Origin: Harmonia axyridis
Taxonomy: Eukaryota; Arthropoda; Insecta; Coleoptera; Coccinellidae
Direction of reading: 5' to 3'
Length of the DNA: 64,000 nt
Assembly (NCBI RefSeq): GCF_914767665.1
Contig: NC_059501.1
Coordinates: 21,614,501-21,678,500 of the forward strand
The notes below the pieces were generated by a model. That model did not search any database. It had not been told where the DNA came from and saw nothing but the letters and a program-made list of their open reading frames with translations. Positions 10,713 through 22,975 of the stretch are shown here, piece after piece. The stretch's first letter is position 1, and each line of letters begins with the position of its first letter. The position numbers were made by a program, and so were the translations under genes.

Positions 10713-11297
10713 AAAAGAACGGAAACTACGGAAAGTGAACATTTGTGCTAGATCCCGAATACAAGATAGAAGGAAGTTTAGTGTCACCAATCACAATCGA
10801 GCAAGCCGATTGTATGTGCGAGCCATAGGCGTGGAAAATCCTGATTTGATTGTTGAATACTTTATCAGGAATCCTTTTTTCATAACTTCACAATTGCTAA
10901 ATCATTAAACTGAGAAAAACATTGGCCCTTTTGATACACGAATGAATTTTTATGAATAAATCACATTGTAAACTATTTTTGAACTTGAATTGGTAATTTC
11001 GAAATTATTCAAATTATGTTATGCTACAGACAAGGAGTGACGAATGTTGGCATCAAAACAAATGCATCAGTTACAAGGCGATTTCCGTTCCTCTTATTAA
11101 TGTTCTAAGGTAGAAACAGACCAAAAAATCGGTAAGTATGCAAACACATTCACAAGTATTGATACTCATTTATCCGATGGGAAATAGTACCGCCTTTCAA
11201 CTATATTATCGGCTGATCAAGTTGTAGTAGTGTGCAACCTCTCTTGATTATGTATACATAATGAGATGAGATGTAGGTAATCATCTCATTTTCTTAC

Positions 11298-11498
11298 CTG
11301 GTTAACAAGCTGCTGAAAGGCCGGTTGGTGAGGTTGATCCAAGTCTGCATGCATTGCGAAGTCTGAAAGCGCCTTCCAGGGAGGTTGGTAAGCTTGAACT
11401 TCCAATGGGTGGACTCCAAGAGGCGAATCATGTCGGACGGGCGACGATGCTACCATTGGTATACCTTGCATCGCCCCATAACCCAATTTACGGCCATC
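11298..11498 (-). CDS. tup: Islet/tailup, C-terminal conserved exon
   Basis: The exon of 67 whole codons is bounded on the minus strand by TGCACAG|GATGGC and AACCAG|GTAAGA. It encodes DGRKLGYGAMQGIPMVASSP near its start and ends in a block with PPWKALSDFAMHADLDQP followed by AFQQLVNQ. The PPWK-L-DFA...DQPAFQQLVN block is the conserved Islet-specific motif after the homeodomain, and MVASSPxRHD also recurs in the family. It joins in phase 0 at both ends. Confidence 0.95.
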
Positions 11499-13089
11499 CT
11501 GTGCATAAAACTATTTTATGTTAGACAACTGAACTATTTTGTTCATATTCAAAGTTAAATAGATATAATAAGAGATAAAACCGATAACCTTTTTTTTTTT
11601 GAAGAAATATTACCAACTGTAGGTACTATGTAGTTAAGAATACTTTGAGACGGATAGGTATGTAAAGTGCATCAAAAACTATATGCATTTCATACTTTCT
11701 ACTATATAATTTAATTTTTTTCAACTGGAACAGTTGGAAAATAACTCAAAAAGGACTTTTCTTTGTTTTGAAAATAGTCAGGATATTTTCATGAAATACG
11801 AGTATGTAACAAAAACGTAATTCGTTATAAGAAATACTATAGATAAAGTATAGGTCCCAGGAAAAGATATTGGTCAATAATTCAATAAAAAATATTAGGG
11901 AAAGTTCAATTTCTTTTTTATTTCACTCGACGGATAAGAACTCTTCAACGGTACGATTATTAATATAAATTTTCCCTTTAACTGACGCAAGGAGTATCAT
12001 AAAATTTGGTATGATATGGTTCGAACTCCTATTGTGAACATACGATGAAATTTTTCGAAAAAGGTTGAAGGTTTCAAGGACTAATTTCACAACAACTTTT
12101 TCGTAATTCAATATTTTCGAATTTTGAAGCAACTTTCCGATTTTGAAGTTCCGTTTGTGCATCCAATCGCCGAACAAAAAGAAAAACAGATATCTTTGTT
12201 TTGTTTGAGCGCTAATCTTCGCCAATTCGTCACATCAAATTCATATCTTTTGGATTTGAGTCAGTCCAGGAGTGGTCTCAAACAATTATATAGAATGAAT
12301 AGGAACTAGGAAGCCAAACCTTCGAGAAAAATTTCTTGTTAAAAGCGACATCAGAACCATAGAAAATCAAAACAGAAGTTAAAAAAAAACTGAATTGAAA
12401 TCCATTAGACTCCTCTTTACTCGCTCTAAGCCATCGACTGAAATGTTCCAAATAAAATTTGGATCATAATTGTTCGATAGTTAAAGAGATGATTCTGTGT
12501 AGAATGTTGAATTATAGCCTTGCAACTTATGTGTTCAGCAGAAGGAATTGAAAATATGAAATTTTAAACGCATCTTCACAATAGTAATTTCAGATTCTAA
12601 GTAGCAGAGGAGTCATACCAAATCTATAATTTTAGAGAATGTTCCAGAATTGATTTTTTTGGCCAAGAGCAAACATTTTTTCAATAGAGTAATAAATAAG
12701 CCAATAAATATGGCAAAAAATGATTGAATATTAAGATTAAGATTTAGATACTATTGATGGTATATTAAGGTGAATTGTAATAAATATATAGATTATAGTA
12801 GATATATTAGTAGCAAGGTGAATTGTAAAAAATAAATAAATTTATACATGAAATTTTCAAATTTGAACATCGACATAAACGTCATCATGAAGTTGCTCCC
12901 GTAATCCACGCTAGATGGAGCGACACCATCCACTTTCATCCCAACCGACAACCCGAGCATACCAAAACTACCAATCACAAATCTCGCCACTTATCCTACA
13001 TGCCAACAACCCAAATTACCGCGCCTTCTCACCCATCGTCCACCATTTTTGCCCGATCGCTGGATCGGTAAAAAAAAAACCAAGACTAC
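11499..13089. other. Intron, no feature seen
   Basis: AT-rich tailup intron. Small echoes such as AAGGTGAATTGTAA at about 12769 and 12815 are the only repeats noticed. Confidence 0.5.
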
Positions 13090-13440
13090 CAGTCCGTCAA
13101 GGTCGCAGAACCAGTCCTTGTTGTGCCTTCTAGATCCAGCCGCGCTTTCAAGACGATCCGATTGCCAATGGAGGCGCCATACACGTTATCGCAAGAGGAA
13201 TCGATTTTAGAGGTGGAGGCATCCGTGGGACCGGTCCAAGTCATTGGGCTGGCTACGCGAGGCGGTCGCGATCAGCTGAGCTACGCCTCCTGAGACACGG
13301 ATAAGTCGACTGCGTGCGTTAGCGAGGTGGGGGAAAGAAAGGGAGTGCTGCAAGGTTCTGGCCTCGCGTCGCGCTTATCCCTTCCGTGGTTGCGTGGAGG
13401 TTGAAATCGATAAATTGGACCCTCGGAACAATTAAATAAT
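13090..13440. other. GC-richer single-copy island in tailup intron
   Basis: Composition rises well above the AT-rich background, with no repeat seen elsewhere in the window and no spliceable coding frame. The ORF on the minus strand here (13281-13580) has no family resemblance. Candidate cis-regulatory segment by inference only. Confidence 0.3.
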
Positions 13441-14322
13441 GAATGAGTTGTGGATTTCGGATTGTTTGGGATGCTACCCGGGATATATGGACGGTGTGGA
13501 AAAGTTTTCCGGGGTTTTTCCGGAGATTTGAGGTGGGGAAATAGCATTGGAATTCTTTTGTGGCGAATATGTTTCAACACGGGCGAGAATCTTGTTATAC
13601 AATTCAGGTTTGTAGTGTTGTTATTGTTAATTTGAAAATTTTTTCTCTTAAATTCATATGAATCTTCGAAGATCGAATTTTCAAACTATTCCCAAACTTG
13701 GTAAGATTCGTCAAGCTAATCTGATTCAACAGGATAATGAAGATGTTAATTATACCCTAAAGCTCCTAATTATCTAAAAGAAGAACTAAAAATTGGTCAA
13801 TGTAACACAAGTTGTATATTAATTTATAGTTAGGTGTTCGAGTTCAGTCTCTATCACTGATTATGGTGAAAATAGACTTGAGAATTAGAGCGGCTATCGC
13901 AATTCCAGACTCTAACTTATCAATGGGGCATTAACCTCATAGTCAGAGACCTGTGCATCTATTCTCATCTATAAAATTTTATCAATTCATTTGTGGATCA
14001 AAAATGGATGATTCTCTAAAATGACAATCCAAATAAGGCAGAATATTTTGAAGATTCACCACTTTTTCTTGTGGAGTAATAAACCAATTTCAATTTCTTA
14101 AATTCAAGAAATAAAGTCAGAGTTTCGAGACAACTTATAAAATTATGAAAGGCTCATCTTCGAAGGGTTATTTCTCCTTCCAAAAAGATGGGTAATTATA
14201 CCTAACTCTTTCTAATATTTCTAAATAGATATCGCAAAATAAATAATGCTGTCAAGTTAGAACTTCTAGTTATATTCCGAATTCGAAACGAACCTCTCCA
14301 AAATTTTACGGTGAAAATAGTT

Positions 14323-14710
14323 ATTTTCATAACAAGTGCGGAAAGTGATACTTTTCCGCACGAAATTGACGTTGACAATCAAGTGAGTGCGGGAAACACA
14401 CTTTCCGCAATATTTAGGAACAATATTTTTTAATTTTTCTACAAGCGCTTGAAATAAATTGGAACCAAACAGATTTGATTAATTATTTATATACACAAAA
14501 AAAGGTATACCAGAGTTACTTCATCCTTGACGTTAATTGGGCGTTCGCGGTTCATAGAGAAATGGAAAAATCCATGCTATTTCTTTCCCGCACGCATATG
14601 CGTGCGGAAAAGAAATATTAGAGGTTTTACCCGCACTGAGGGAGAAAGTGACTCTTCTTGAAATGCGTGTGGAAGAAGAGTTGAAAGCGCACGCTTGTAG
14701 AAAAATAAGA
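14323..14710 (-). repeat. Hairpin MITE of the TGCGGAAAGTG family, copy 1
   Basis: Contains ACAAGTGCGGAAAGTG, the repeated theme TTTCCGCACGAAATTG, CTACAAGCGCTTG, and a hairpin with TTTCCCGCACGCATATGCG. The same series occurs in reverse order and strand at 27288-27630. Several short inverted GCGGAAAG/CTTTCCGC pairs give it a multi-hairpin structure. No coding capacity. Confidence 0.8.
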
Positions 14711-16094
14711 TTATTGTTATCTTATACAGATCCTTCAAGTAACAGTATTGTATAGCTATCATAAAATATTCTGGAAATAAGTATATTTTTTTTTAATATG
14801 AATTTCTTATATTCTGAAGATAGAACAGATCAACAGATTTTTTTACCAACGTCATGGTAATGGATCTAAAGTCCGAGAAAGATTGAGACAGATTTGGAAA
14901 AGAAATAAATTTGGAACATAAAGAAGTGAAATTATTCAAAAGCAGTATTCTTATATTGTTTGCATTTGTGAATAGGTATATAAATACATATTAAGTATAG
15001 AAGTTGATTTTTGTTATTGAAATTCAAGCATGAGTTGATAATATGGTATCTAATATTATCTATAGGTATTATAATATATAAATTATATATCTACATGATA
15101 ATCGAGTGATTAATTTGTGTGAGAGTAGATAAAAGTACCTATCTGTATTTGGACTCAACAACACAAAAGGATGGGATAAAATGATTTTCTTATTTTAATA
15201 AGAACTCATATAGGCATATTTCAAGTGGCGGTTTTTTATTTTAAAAATTTTCAAACGTGACTCTTCGCAAAAGGAGAATAAACGTAAGGTAGGTAGCTAT
15301 TTCCGCCTATGCCATGAATAGTTTATCACGTTGAATATCTTATGCATATTACCATGTACTATCGGATTAAAATCAATATAGGAATACCTACATTTGTACC
15401 TTTTAGTTTCTCCTTACTTCTAACTAAACGCTTGCTGTAAACTACCAGTAATCCACTCCAGAATTCGAATTGATATTCATGGATTATTAGCTAGGTACGT
15501 TATCTATTTAATTAGTGTTTTTCATGTGAATAAGTTGTTCGAACGGATGCTTGGGAATGCAGCCTCATTAGGTTTGACAATTCGAAGTATCTTGTTTTCT
15601 TAGTTTTCTCATCTGACCTCTTTACGTATTCCGTTTACAAGTCATCCTAACAATTGAATTTAATATTCTTTTTATATGCTATTGAATTTCTAGAAATCGT
15701 AGATAACAGTAGCTTCATGAAAATAAATATTCTACATATCGATATATCATCCATCATCATCTACGAGCATTTTTTTTTGTCTCCCAGAAATTGACATCAA
15801 TATTATAGAAATATCTAAATGATCTTTATCTATTGATAACTACACGAAACAACTTGAAAGTAGTAAATTATATCAACCTCCATTACACTAGGCCGTTTTT
15901 GTATCTTCTCTATCACCTATACATTCTTGTCTATTTCTTGGCTGATTTCTGACAGATGTCTGACAAGATCGTTCTTTGTAGGCGCTTTTTTCAGGGATTA
16001 TTACAGAGCAGCACAACTTCAAGTTATTTCTGAGGTTGAGCTTCTATCTTATTCATGTAGCTTCAAAAAAGATTTAGAGATCGAGATATTTGTT
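14711..16094. other. Intron, no feature seen
   Basis: AT-rich tailup intron sequence with no coding frame, clear repeat or RNA gene recognised. Confidence 0.5.
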
Positions 16095-17035
16095 GATGGA
16101 AAAATTGATAAAACCAATTTCCGTGCATTGCTGAATGTTTTTTAATGAGAAAAAATAGTGTGCAAGCAAAGCAATGGCTTGAGGAGTGTTATTCAGACTC
16201 TTCTCCAACGACAGCAAACGTTAAGAGGTGTTTTTCTGAATTTAAACGTGGTCGCAGAAGAACCCACGCTCTGGTTCTCCTGAATTCGGCACTTAATCTA
16301 GAAAACTCATAAAAAAAAGTTTCGAAATAGTTTTTAGCGATCGTAAATTGTATCAAATAGCGTTGGAGTTGAAGATATCAGAAGGCAGTTTATTCACTAT
16401 CGCATCGTCGATTCCGTATACTGTTTGGAGCTGTTTAAGCGGAATAAACAGGATTTATTGCGTGGATCCATCATGAGTTATATAGAACATCAATTGAGTG
16501 GAAAGAAGACGGCGAAGCGACAAGGTGATTGCATCTTGCATCCCTTTTTTGGGACGTGCATGGTACATTTGTTCAATGCATATATTGACCAAGGTAATAC
16601 CACCAGCAGTGAATATAACATAACGTTATTGGATTGATTGAGTGCGAAAATGAAGAAAAAATGATCTCAAATTCGAATGAAAAAAAAACTATTTTCTCGA
16701 AACAATAATCACAATGATCATTAAAACCATGGTCAAATTGAACGAATTGCGCTTTCAGCTGCTCGAACACCCAATTTTTTCTCTAGACCTGGTGCCCAGA
16801 GATTACTGACTTTTTGCAAACCCTAAAAAAAATTCTCCAGGCTGAAAGGAACGAAATCTGGCTCTAATAAAGAAGTGATCGACGAGCCCATTTTGAAAGC
16901 TAAAACAAATCTCACTAAAGAAAAGCCATTGAAAATTTAAAGAAGCGTTGGATAACATATTATATAACTATTGAAGGTGACTATGTTGACCAGTAAAGTC
17001 GAAGTTCCAGGAAAAAATAAGTTTTAACTGGTTGG
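16095..17035 (+). pseudogene. Mariner transposase relic of a second lineage
   Basis: Heavily mutated frames follow the order of a mariner transposase: NFRALLNVFL, SVQAKQWLEECYSDSSPTTA, VKRCFSEFKRGRRRT, then NSALNLENS, ISEGSLFTI, a piece MELFKRNKQDLL, NTTSSEYNITLLD, and near the end RLKGTKSGSNKEVI. The N-terminal helix-turn-helix region is the best preserved. The catalytic Asp triad cannot be followed. It differs in sequence from the copies at 19.5, 33.9 and 36.5 kb. Confidence 0.7.
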
Positions 17036-17967
17036 TGAACATGAAATTTAAAAAAAAATATTTAATAGAAACTGCCCTTCTTAAATTGTGTTGCTGTCAT
17101 GTTGAACAGATATAAATTGTGTTGGTCAATTTGCATTTTGAATCTTCTGTGGTAAAAATTCGGTTCATGTTGAATTGAAGGGTCAAAAATGAGCCTGAAT
17201 CTGAATAGACACGAAAAAGGCCTAGTGCAATAAGGAGTTTAGAAGTTCATCTTCTAAATGTTATTCGCCGATAAAAGAAGTGGACAAGTATCCCACACTT
17301 CCCCTGAAGGGAAAAGAAGTGATTCCTTGGATAATTTCAAGAGCAAAAAGTCCTATAAACATGAGCCTACAAACTCTTTGTATTTTAGATACAGTGTGTT
17401 ACTTGTAGTCATACTGTTTCGTGATGATTATACCAGTTTATTGATTCTTTATTGGTAGATTGGGTAAAAACGTAACAAACTTATAATTAATTTGAACTTC
17501 ACAGCTTACTAACTGGATCTTTATAATAATTTGGGATCTCCTGCAACCAATTTGGACTAAGCCAACGTTTCGTCTACATATCTGGACTTTATCAAGGCAA
17601 GTTCATTTTTGCGACGGGTTGGAAGTGTATAAAAATGAACTGAAATTGAACACTGAAATGATTTGATCGAGCAAAGCAAAATCAAAATTAGCCCGAAAAA
17701 TCTCCTTTTTTCTATTATTCTCGACTTTTTTCTGATCTACCTAGGTCTTTGAAAAGAGTGTTTATTAAAAACAGATTCCATTATATTGTTTTCAGTTGTA
17801 TCCCCGTTTTGTTCTACCATATTAATTCTATTTTGTCTCACATGTACCTACAACTGGCAATTTTCAATCCGAAAAAAAAAAATCCTAAAGGTAGTCATAC
17901 ATTTCGGATCTACCGGCAGAACCAAAACCAATCAAAACCCTTAAAAAAAAACTCTTCAACAACCAAC
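17036..17967. other. Intron, little seen
   Basis: AT-rich intron. 17320-17400 (GATTCCTTGGATAATTTCAAG...) shares words with 46330-46390 and 40040-40080, a dispersed repeat of unknown class. No gene. Confidence 0.45.
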
Positions 17968-18293
17968 CTTCTCCTGCTGCATCTGCTGTTTCATCAGTAT
18001 GGTCTTCTTCTTATCTTTACACCTCTTATTCTGGAACCATACCCGGATCACCCTCGGACTGAGACCTGTCATCTCGACCAACTGCTCCTTCATCAGCGCG
18101 TCCGGCCTCGGGTTAGCAGAGTAACAGGTACGCAGCGTGTGCAACTGCTTCTCGTTCAGCACCGTGCGCACCCGCGTCGGCTTGCCGTCACTGCCGCCTC
18201 CGCTGCCCCCTCCGCCGCCGCCGGACTTGCGGGGCGCCCCTCCACCGCCGTTACCGTTGCCTCCTTTGTGGGAACCGCTCTCGGATCCAGAAT
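17968..18293 (-). CDS. tup: Islet/tailup, homeodomain exon
   Basis: The minus-strand exon lies between TTTTACAG|ATTCTGG and GAGAAG|GTTGGT. Its first two bases complete an Asp codon begun by the LIM2 exon, and it ends in phase 0. It encodes a Ser/Gly-rich linker (DSGSESGSHKGG, then long Gly runs), followed by the homeodomain from about KPTRVRTVLNEKQLHTLRTC. Helix 3 reads VIRVWFQNKRCKDKKK, with the Trp, Phe, Gln50 and Asn51 of the DNA-contacting helix present, as in Islet proteins. The exon ends in a Gln/Met-rich segment. Islet proteins are nuclear transcription factors specifying motor neurons and, in flies, dorsal ectoderm and heart. The Gly-rich linker coding strand is very GC-rich. Confidence 0.97.
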
Positions 18294-19352
18294 CTGTAAA
18301 AGAGAAAACGGGGGTGAGTTAATGCACAGCTGGGGCTGTTGGAGTTGCGCATGTTGAAGTGGCATCAGGGCGTTTCGTCTGGGGGGGTGAGATGAAAAGC
18401 GTGGATTTTATAAGGGATGGGTTGGGGTTGAAAAAGGTGATTCCGAAAATATTCGGTTTTTCGGACTTGAGGAGTATGTCGGTTTTGGTGTGTCGCAAGG
18501 TTCCATGTTGGGGCCACTGATGTTTATTATATCTATATAGACGAATCATAACTTGACCTCAATTAAATATTGCAAAGTAGGTACTTCAGAATCAAAATTT
18601 AAATCTCTATTCAGATATAGAAACAGATAAAAACATGTAATTGAAAGCTGAAGAATATAAACAAGAACTAATATTTAGAAGAATCTACCTAATCAATAAT
18701 ATAAGAAACGAAAAGGACGATCAAGAATTCCAAGGATAAGTGATTTCAAAATTATTTTTGAATACCTAAGTTCGTTTGATAATTCAAATTCAGATAAATG
18801 GTTAGGTTTTAGGTAAGTTGTTTTGTTAAAATGAAATATAGTTCTTAATTTGGAATTTTAAAATTTTCAATTTGCGACTAGAATCCACCCTGATCTTCAA
18901 AATTCAAAAGAAATAATAAATAATTAACATGAAAAGATAGATTTTGGATAAATCGAAATCATATCAACTATGCAGGGTGATGATTGAATTTATTATGACT
19001 TCAAAAAAGTGAATATATCAAACTTCAACAGAAGAAGAAACAGATAAGCTGCATTTAAAAAAAATAGGTAAAGTTAAGCCAGGAGTTTTTGAGCGAGTGT
19101 TCATTAATTTGCCCTTCAAGACCACATAACGGCAAATATGGTCTCCAAAGGCGCAATCGGCGCATGAATTAACAAGCGCCCAGAAGTTTTTAACTTTACA
19201 TAAGTGTTTGTCTATTTTTGTTTTGTTTATTATTATTATTTCCTTGATGCAGAATAAAATGATGGGTGTTTGAGTTTAGATGGTTGTTGTCTACGGTTGA
19301 AAATATCAAACTGTGTTGATGAAATTTCTGTTTAGTAAGGGTTGGCAAGTAA
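18294..19352. other. Intron, no feature seen
   Basis: Tailup intron. Short ORFs next to the homeodomain exon are shadows of it. No repeat or gene seen. Confidence 0.5.
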
Positions 19353-19420
19353 TCATGATCCGTTTAACACCAGAACAACGCTTCCAAATTGTCGAAATTT
19401 AGTTTGAAAAAATAAATATA
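19353..19420 (+). pseudogene. N-terminal scrap of DD41D-type transposase
   Basis: The frame reads MIRLTPEQRFQIVEI then a stop, parallel to MNRLTPEQRLQIVQF at the start of the elements at 34723 and 37336. Only about 20 codons survive. Confidence 0.6.
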
Positions 19421-19539
19421 TCATGATCGAACTAGAAAGCAAGCAATTTGAGAAGTTGATGATCGTTTTCGAACTATAGTTTCACTCTTCTCGATTCAAA
19501 TAAACATCCATTGATTGGTCTTGAAATATACTCTATCCA

Positions 19540-20734
19540 TTAGGTGTACAAATTTGCTTCCGACATTTTGCGATAGATGGCTGTAGCGGTAAGTGGTAGT
19601 CGAAAATAAATAGATCGTAGATGTAATACAATAAGCTTAGGTATTTGTAAACATAACTCCATCGAAATATTCGTCGGTTTGTGTCTGCATCACAATGTTT
19701 TTCTCGATCAAACATGTCAGCTTACGAGCCAAATTCTCGTCATTCGCAGGAGGTTTTAATTTTCTGCTTTAGTATGAAGAAATCTGCGGCCGAGGCCCAG
19801 CGAATGCTCTCAAATACATATGGTGAGGCCTCTATTTGACGTCGAAGATCAGCATGGCGGTGGAAGTGAGGAGGTTTTCGAAGATGCAGAATTGGAGGCA
19901 TTATTTGATAAAGATTCGTGTCAAACGCAACAAGAATTGTCAGAATCAAAGGGAGTGACGCAACAAGCCATTTCAAAACGCCTGAAAGTCATGGGAATGA
20001 TTCAGAAACAAGGAAATTGGGTGCCGTATGAGTTGAAGCCGAGAGATGTTGTTTGCTTGTGAACAGCTCCTTGCAAGGCAAAGACGGAAGGGATTTCTGC
20101 ATCACATTATGGCTGGAGACGAAAAATGAGTTCATTACGATAATCTCAAGCGCAGAAAATCATAGGGATATCCCGGCCATGCTTCCAAGTTGGCGGCCAA
20201 ACCGAATATTCACGGTTCCAAAAAGTCATTCTCAGTATTTGGTGGGACAGCGTAGTGTATTAAGATTTGTTAAAACCATCACGAACAATCACAGGCTATC
20301 GTTAACGAACGCAATTAATGCGTTTGAGCCAAGCAATGAAAGACAAACGGCCGCAATACAACAAGAGACATGAAAATGCTCGACCCCATGTTGCGAGAGT
20401 GGTCAAGTCAAGACATACTTGGAAATGTTGAAATAGAAGATCCTTCCCCACCCGCCGTATTCTCCAGACGTTGCTCCCTCGGACTATCACTTGTTTAGAT
20501 CAATGGCACAAGGCCTAGCTGACCAGTACTTCCGGTATTATGAAGAAGTAAAAAATTGGTTCGCTTCAAAAGATGATAAGTTTTTTCAACGCGGGATTCG
20601 TACGCTGCCCGAAAGATGGGAGAAATTATTGGCCAACGATAGAGAATACTTTGAATCATTAACGTATAAACAGTTTCTTACGATAAAACCTCGAATTTCG
20701 GAAAAAACGGCGGAAGGAAATTTGTACGCCTGTG
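19540..20734 (+). mobile_element. Mariner copy B, nearly full length, inactive
   Basis: Ends TTAGGTGTACAAATTTGC at the left and an inverse GGAAATTTGTACGCCTGTG at the right, followed by TA, about 1.2 kb. Frames in order: YEPNSRHSQEVLIFCFS, the helix-turn-helix region (QTQQELSESKGVTQQAISKR, then MIQKQGNWVPYELKPRD), KSHSQYLVGQ, LSLTNAINAFEPSNERQ, then ARPHVARVVK, YSPDVAPSDYHLFRSMAQ, and RGIRTLPERWEKLLAND. A deletion at about 20372 removes the LQHD part of the second catalytic Asp, and another near 20050 removes the ERRLFACEQ start. Several frameshifts complete the inactivation. The best reference for copies A, C, F and the fragment at 43.8 kb. Confidence 0.88.
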
Positions 20735-20879
20735 TATTTTCATCAATATCAAAATGAAACTTCATATTAGAAAACCCTTTGGGTAAATTACATTGTATGG
20801 GGTATTGCTTCACCCATTTCTTTATGTTTACTAATCTGAAGATGGACCATAGAGCGCTGACACTCACTACAGCCTACAA

Positions 20880-21350
20880 ATGATCCTTCATAACTCTTTA
20901 ACACTTTAAACCGGAAAGTCCCTCCAAACGCCAAACTGTATTTAAAACATTTACACACGCATCCATTCTCTCCCGATATCCCGTTAATCCCATCGGAAAG
21001 GACCTTGTCTCCATTAGCGAAAATCCTCCTAATCCTCCTTGCGTCCTGTGTCCATCGGCGAAGGCGCTAAACGTTGGCCAGCCTGCGCTTAAACCCGCCG
21101 CCTTTGTGCATACTAAAACAGGCCGGGCCGGACTCCACTGACCTAACACCCCCTCTACCCCCTTTATTTTCACCCTTTCTCCGATACAAATCCGGAGATT
21201 TGTCATAAAACACTCCCCTTTCAGTTTACGTTAGATTTAGATAATTACGCGCGTATTGTTACAAGGGTCATTCGCTGCGCCCGCAGCGGCCATTAGTGTA
21301 ATTAGGATTTTATTTTTTCAACGTCGCGGAATGTTTTTCCGTGACCGACG
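20880..21350. other. GC-richer single-copy island in tailup intron
   Basis: Mixed-base sequence about 150 bp right of mariner copy B, not repeated in the window. A 102-codon minus-strand frame (21206-20898) shows no domain, no matching splice sites and no family resemblance. Candidate conserved non-coding or regulatory DNA by inference. Confidence 0.3.
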
Positions 21351-21929
21351 GTTTGTTTCGCCGCCTAGTTTTGACTTTTGGAGGTTGTTATGTGCGTTTT
21401 CGTATCGGTTGGGATTTTTGTAATGAAAACTGCGATTCGCTGAAAGAGGGTTTGAATTCTTCATGTTGGCAATACCTATTTACTGATTGTTCAGCGCTTA
21501 TCAATGAATACGTGCGTATATAGTTCATTTATTTTAGCAAAGGAACGACGTCAGCGATCAAAAGAAAATGTTGTTGCCAGACTGTTGAAACAATCCTCCT
21601 ACTACTTACAAAACAAAGGACCCCGCATATTCAGTTAACGAAATGGCTTTTCCTGAATTCGGTTGAATTTTTGGTGGCTGAGCAAAATTTCTGTAGCCAC
21701 AAAGCTCAAAAATAGACAGTTTTTGAGATATGGATCTTTGAAAATGGATTTTTCCCGTTTTTTGTGGAATTTGCTCATCAATTAGAGAGCTTTTTATGGT
21801 TGGAATGGCATTTGGCTGTTTGGCGCCCAGAGCACGACTGGAAATGGTCTTGCTCGGTTATATTAGGCACAGCCATCGATAATTTTCCATAAAATTGAAC
21901 GGTTTTTAGAAGTTGCCCGGTTTTTTTAC

Positions 21930-22010
21930 GTTTTTAAGGTGGATACAGTTGGCATCTGGGTTTCGTCATCAATGACGTCATGCCATTGCTGAAATAAATA
22001 TACTATAGTA
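21930..22010 (+). repeat. TGACGTCA-bearing dispersed repeat
   Basis: AAGGTGGATACAGTTGGCATC...ATGACGTCATGCCATTGCTGAA is a diverged copy of the unit tandemly repeated at 39895-41162. Confidence 0.75.
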
Positions 22011-22549
22011 CATATTGATAAGTCTAAGATTAGCAGTAACTTTCATTTATTTCTTTTATCACACGAGATATCTAATCTATTTTCTTGGATGTGTATGAAA
22101 ACTTCATAAGTGGTAGGTACTGTTCTCGAGAACTCTTTCTTTTCTACCGCAATATAGTTCTTGTAAAGTCTACTTTAAACTTTGGCAATGAAAAAACGTA
22201 CTTTCTTCCCCTTTTTCAAGCCGAATGCCAATACGTATATTCAATTAAAACGCTACGAATTCTACAATTCAAAATCTCTTAACATTTTTTTATTGTTCTG
22301 GTGCCTCATTCGAGATCCGAATGATTTCACAATTTTCAAGTTTCAAGATTTTTTCAATCGGGTTATCGTGTTTACGGATGGACGGTCATCAGTGAGTAGA
22401 ACCTTATAGGTTGAGTACATTTCCGGCTCAAAGTTACATTCATCTTGACGAAATTATATAGCTCTTGTATATTCGTTATGGATCCGCTAAGTTGAGAATT
22501 ACAAAAAAGTTGATTACTTTTTTTGTCACACGTATCTACAATAACGTCA

Positions 22550-22975
22550 TATTTTGACTGCCAAGATCATCGAAAAGTTCTACATTTTCGTCCGCCTGGG
22601 GGAAAATTGTAGCCTAGCAATAATAACTATCAACCCCAGTAAAGAACTTCATGAACTGACCAAAGTACCCGATATAAGACAGGTTTATGCACTGAAAATC
22701 GTTCTGAACATCTACGAACGAAAAATTAATGTCAAAGCGAAAGACCATCAATATCGTACAAGAACTGCCGAAAAAAACTATGAACGCCCAAGATGAGTAA
22801 AGAGGATAGGCTAAAGATGTTGCACCTACATAGCCCCGAGACTTTTTCCCCTAGTAACACAAGAAATAAAAAATGTGAAGAACAAAATATCATTTAAAAG
22901 AAAATTGAAAAAATGGATAATAGACTTTGATAAAACAAAATTACATAAAATGATGAATCAGAACTATTAATGTAC
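22550..22975 (+). pseudogene. Non-LTR retrotransposon C-terminal relic
   Basis: One frame gives ELTKVPDIRQVYALKIVLNI and then KDHQYRTRTAEKNYERPR before a stop. A second frame a little further on gives APRLFPLVTQEIKNVKNKI followed by SFKRKLKKWIIDF. The order 'H-Y-TR ... AP-LFN-LP-EIKN ... FK-LK-WL' is the usual C-terminus of many arthropod non-LTR reverse transcriptases. One frameshift lies between the halves. The upstream catalytic domain is absent. Confidence 0.7.

Noticed and set aside
18137..18365. Pro-rich plus-strand and Ala-rich minus-strand ORFs at the homeodomain exon
   Set aside because: Frame shadows of the Gly-rich linker and homeodomain coding sequence.
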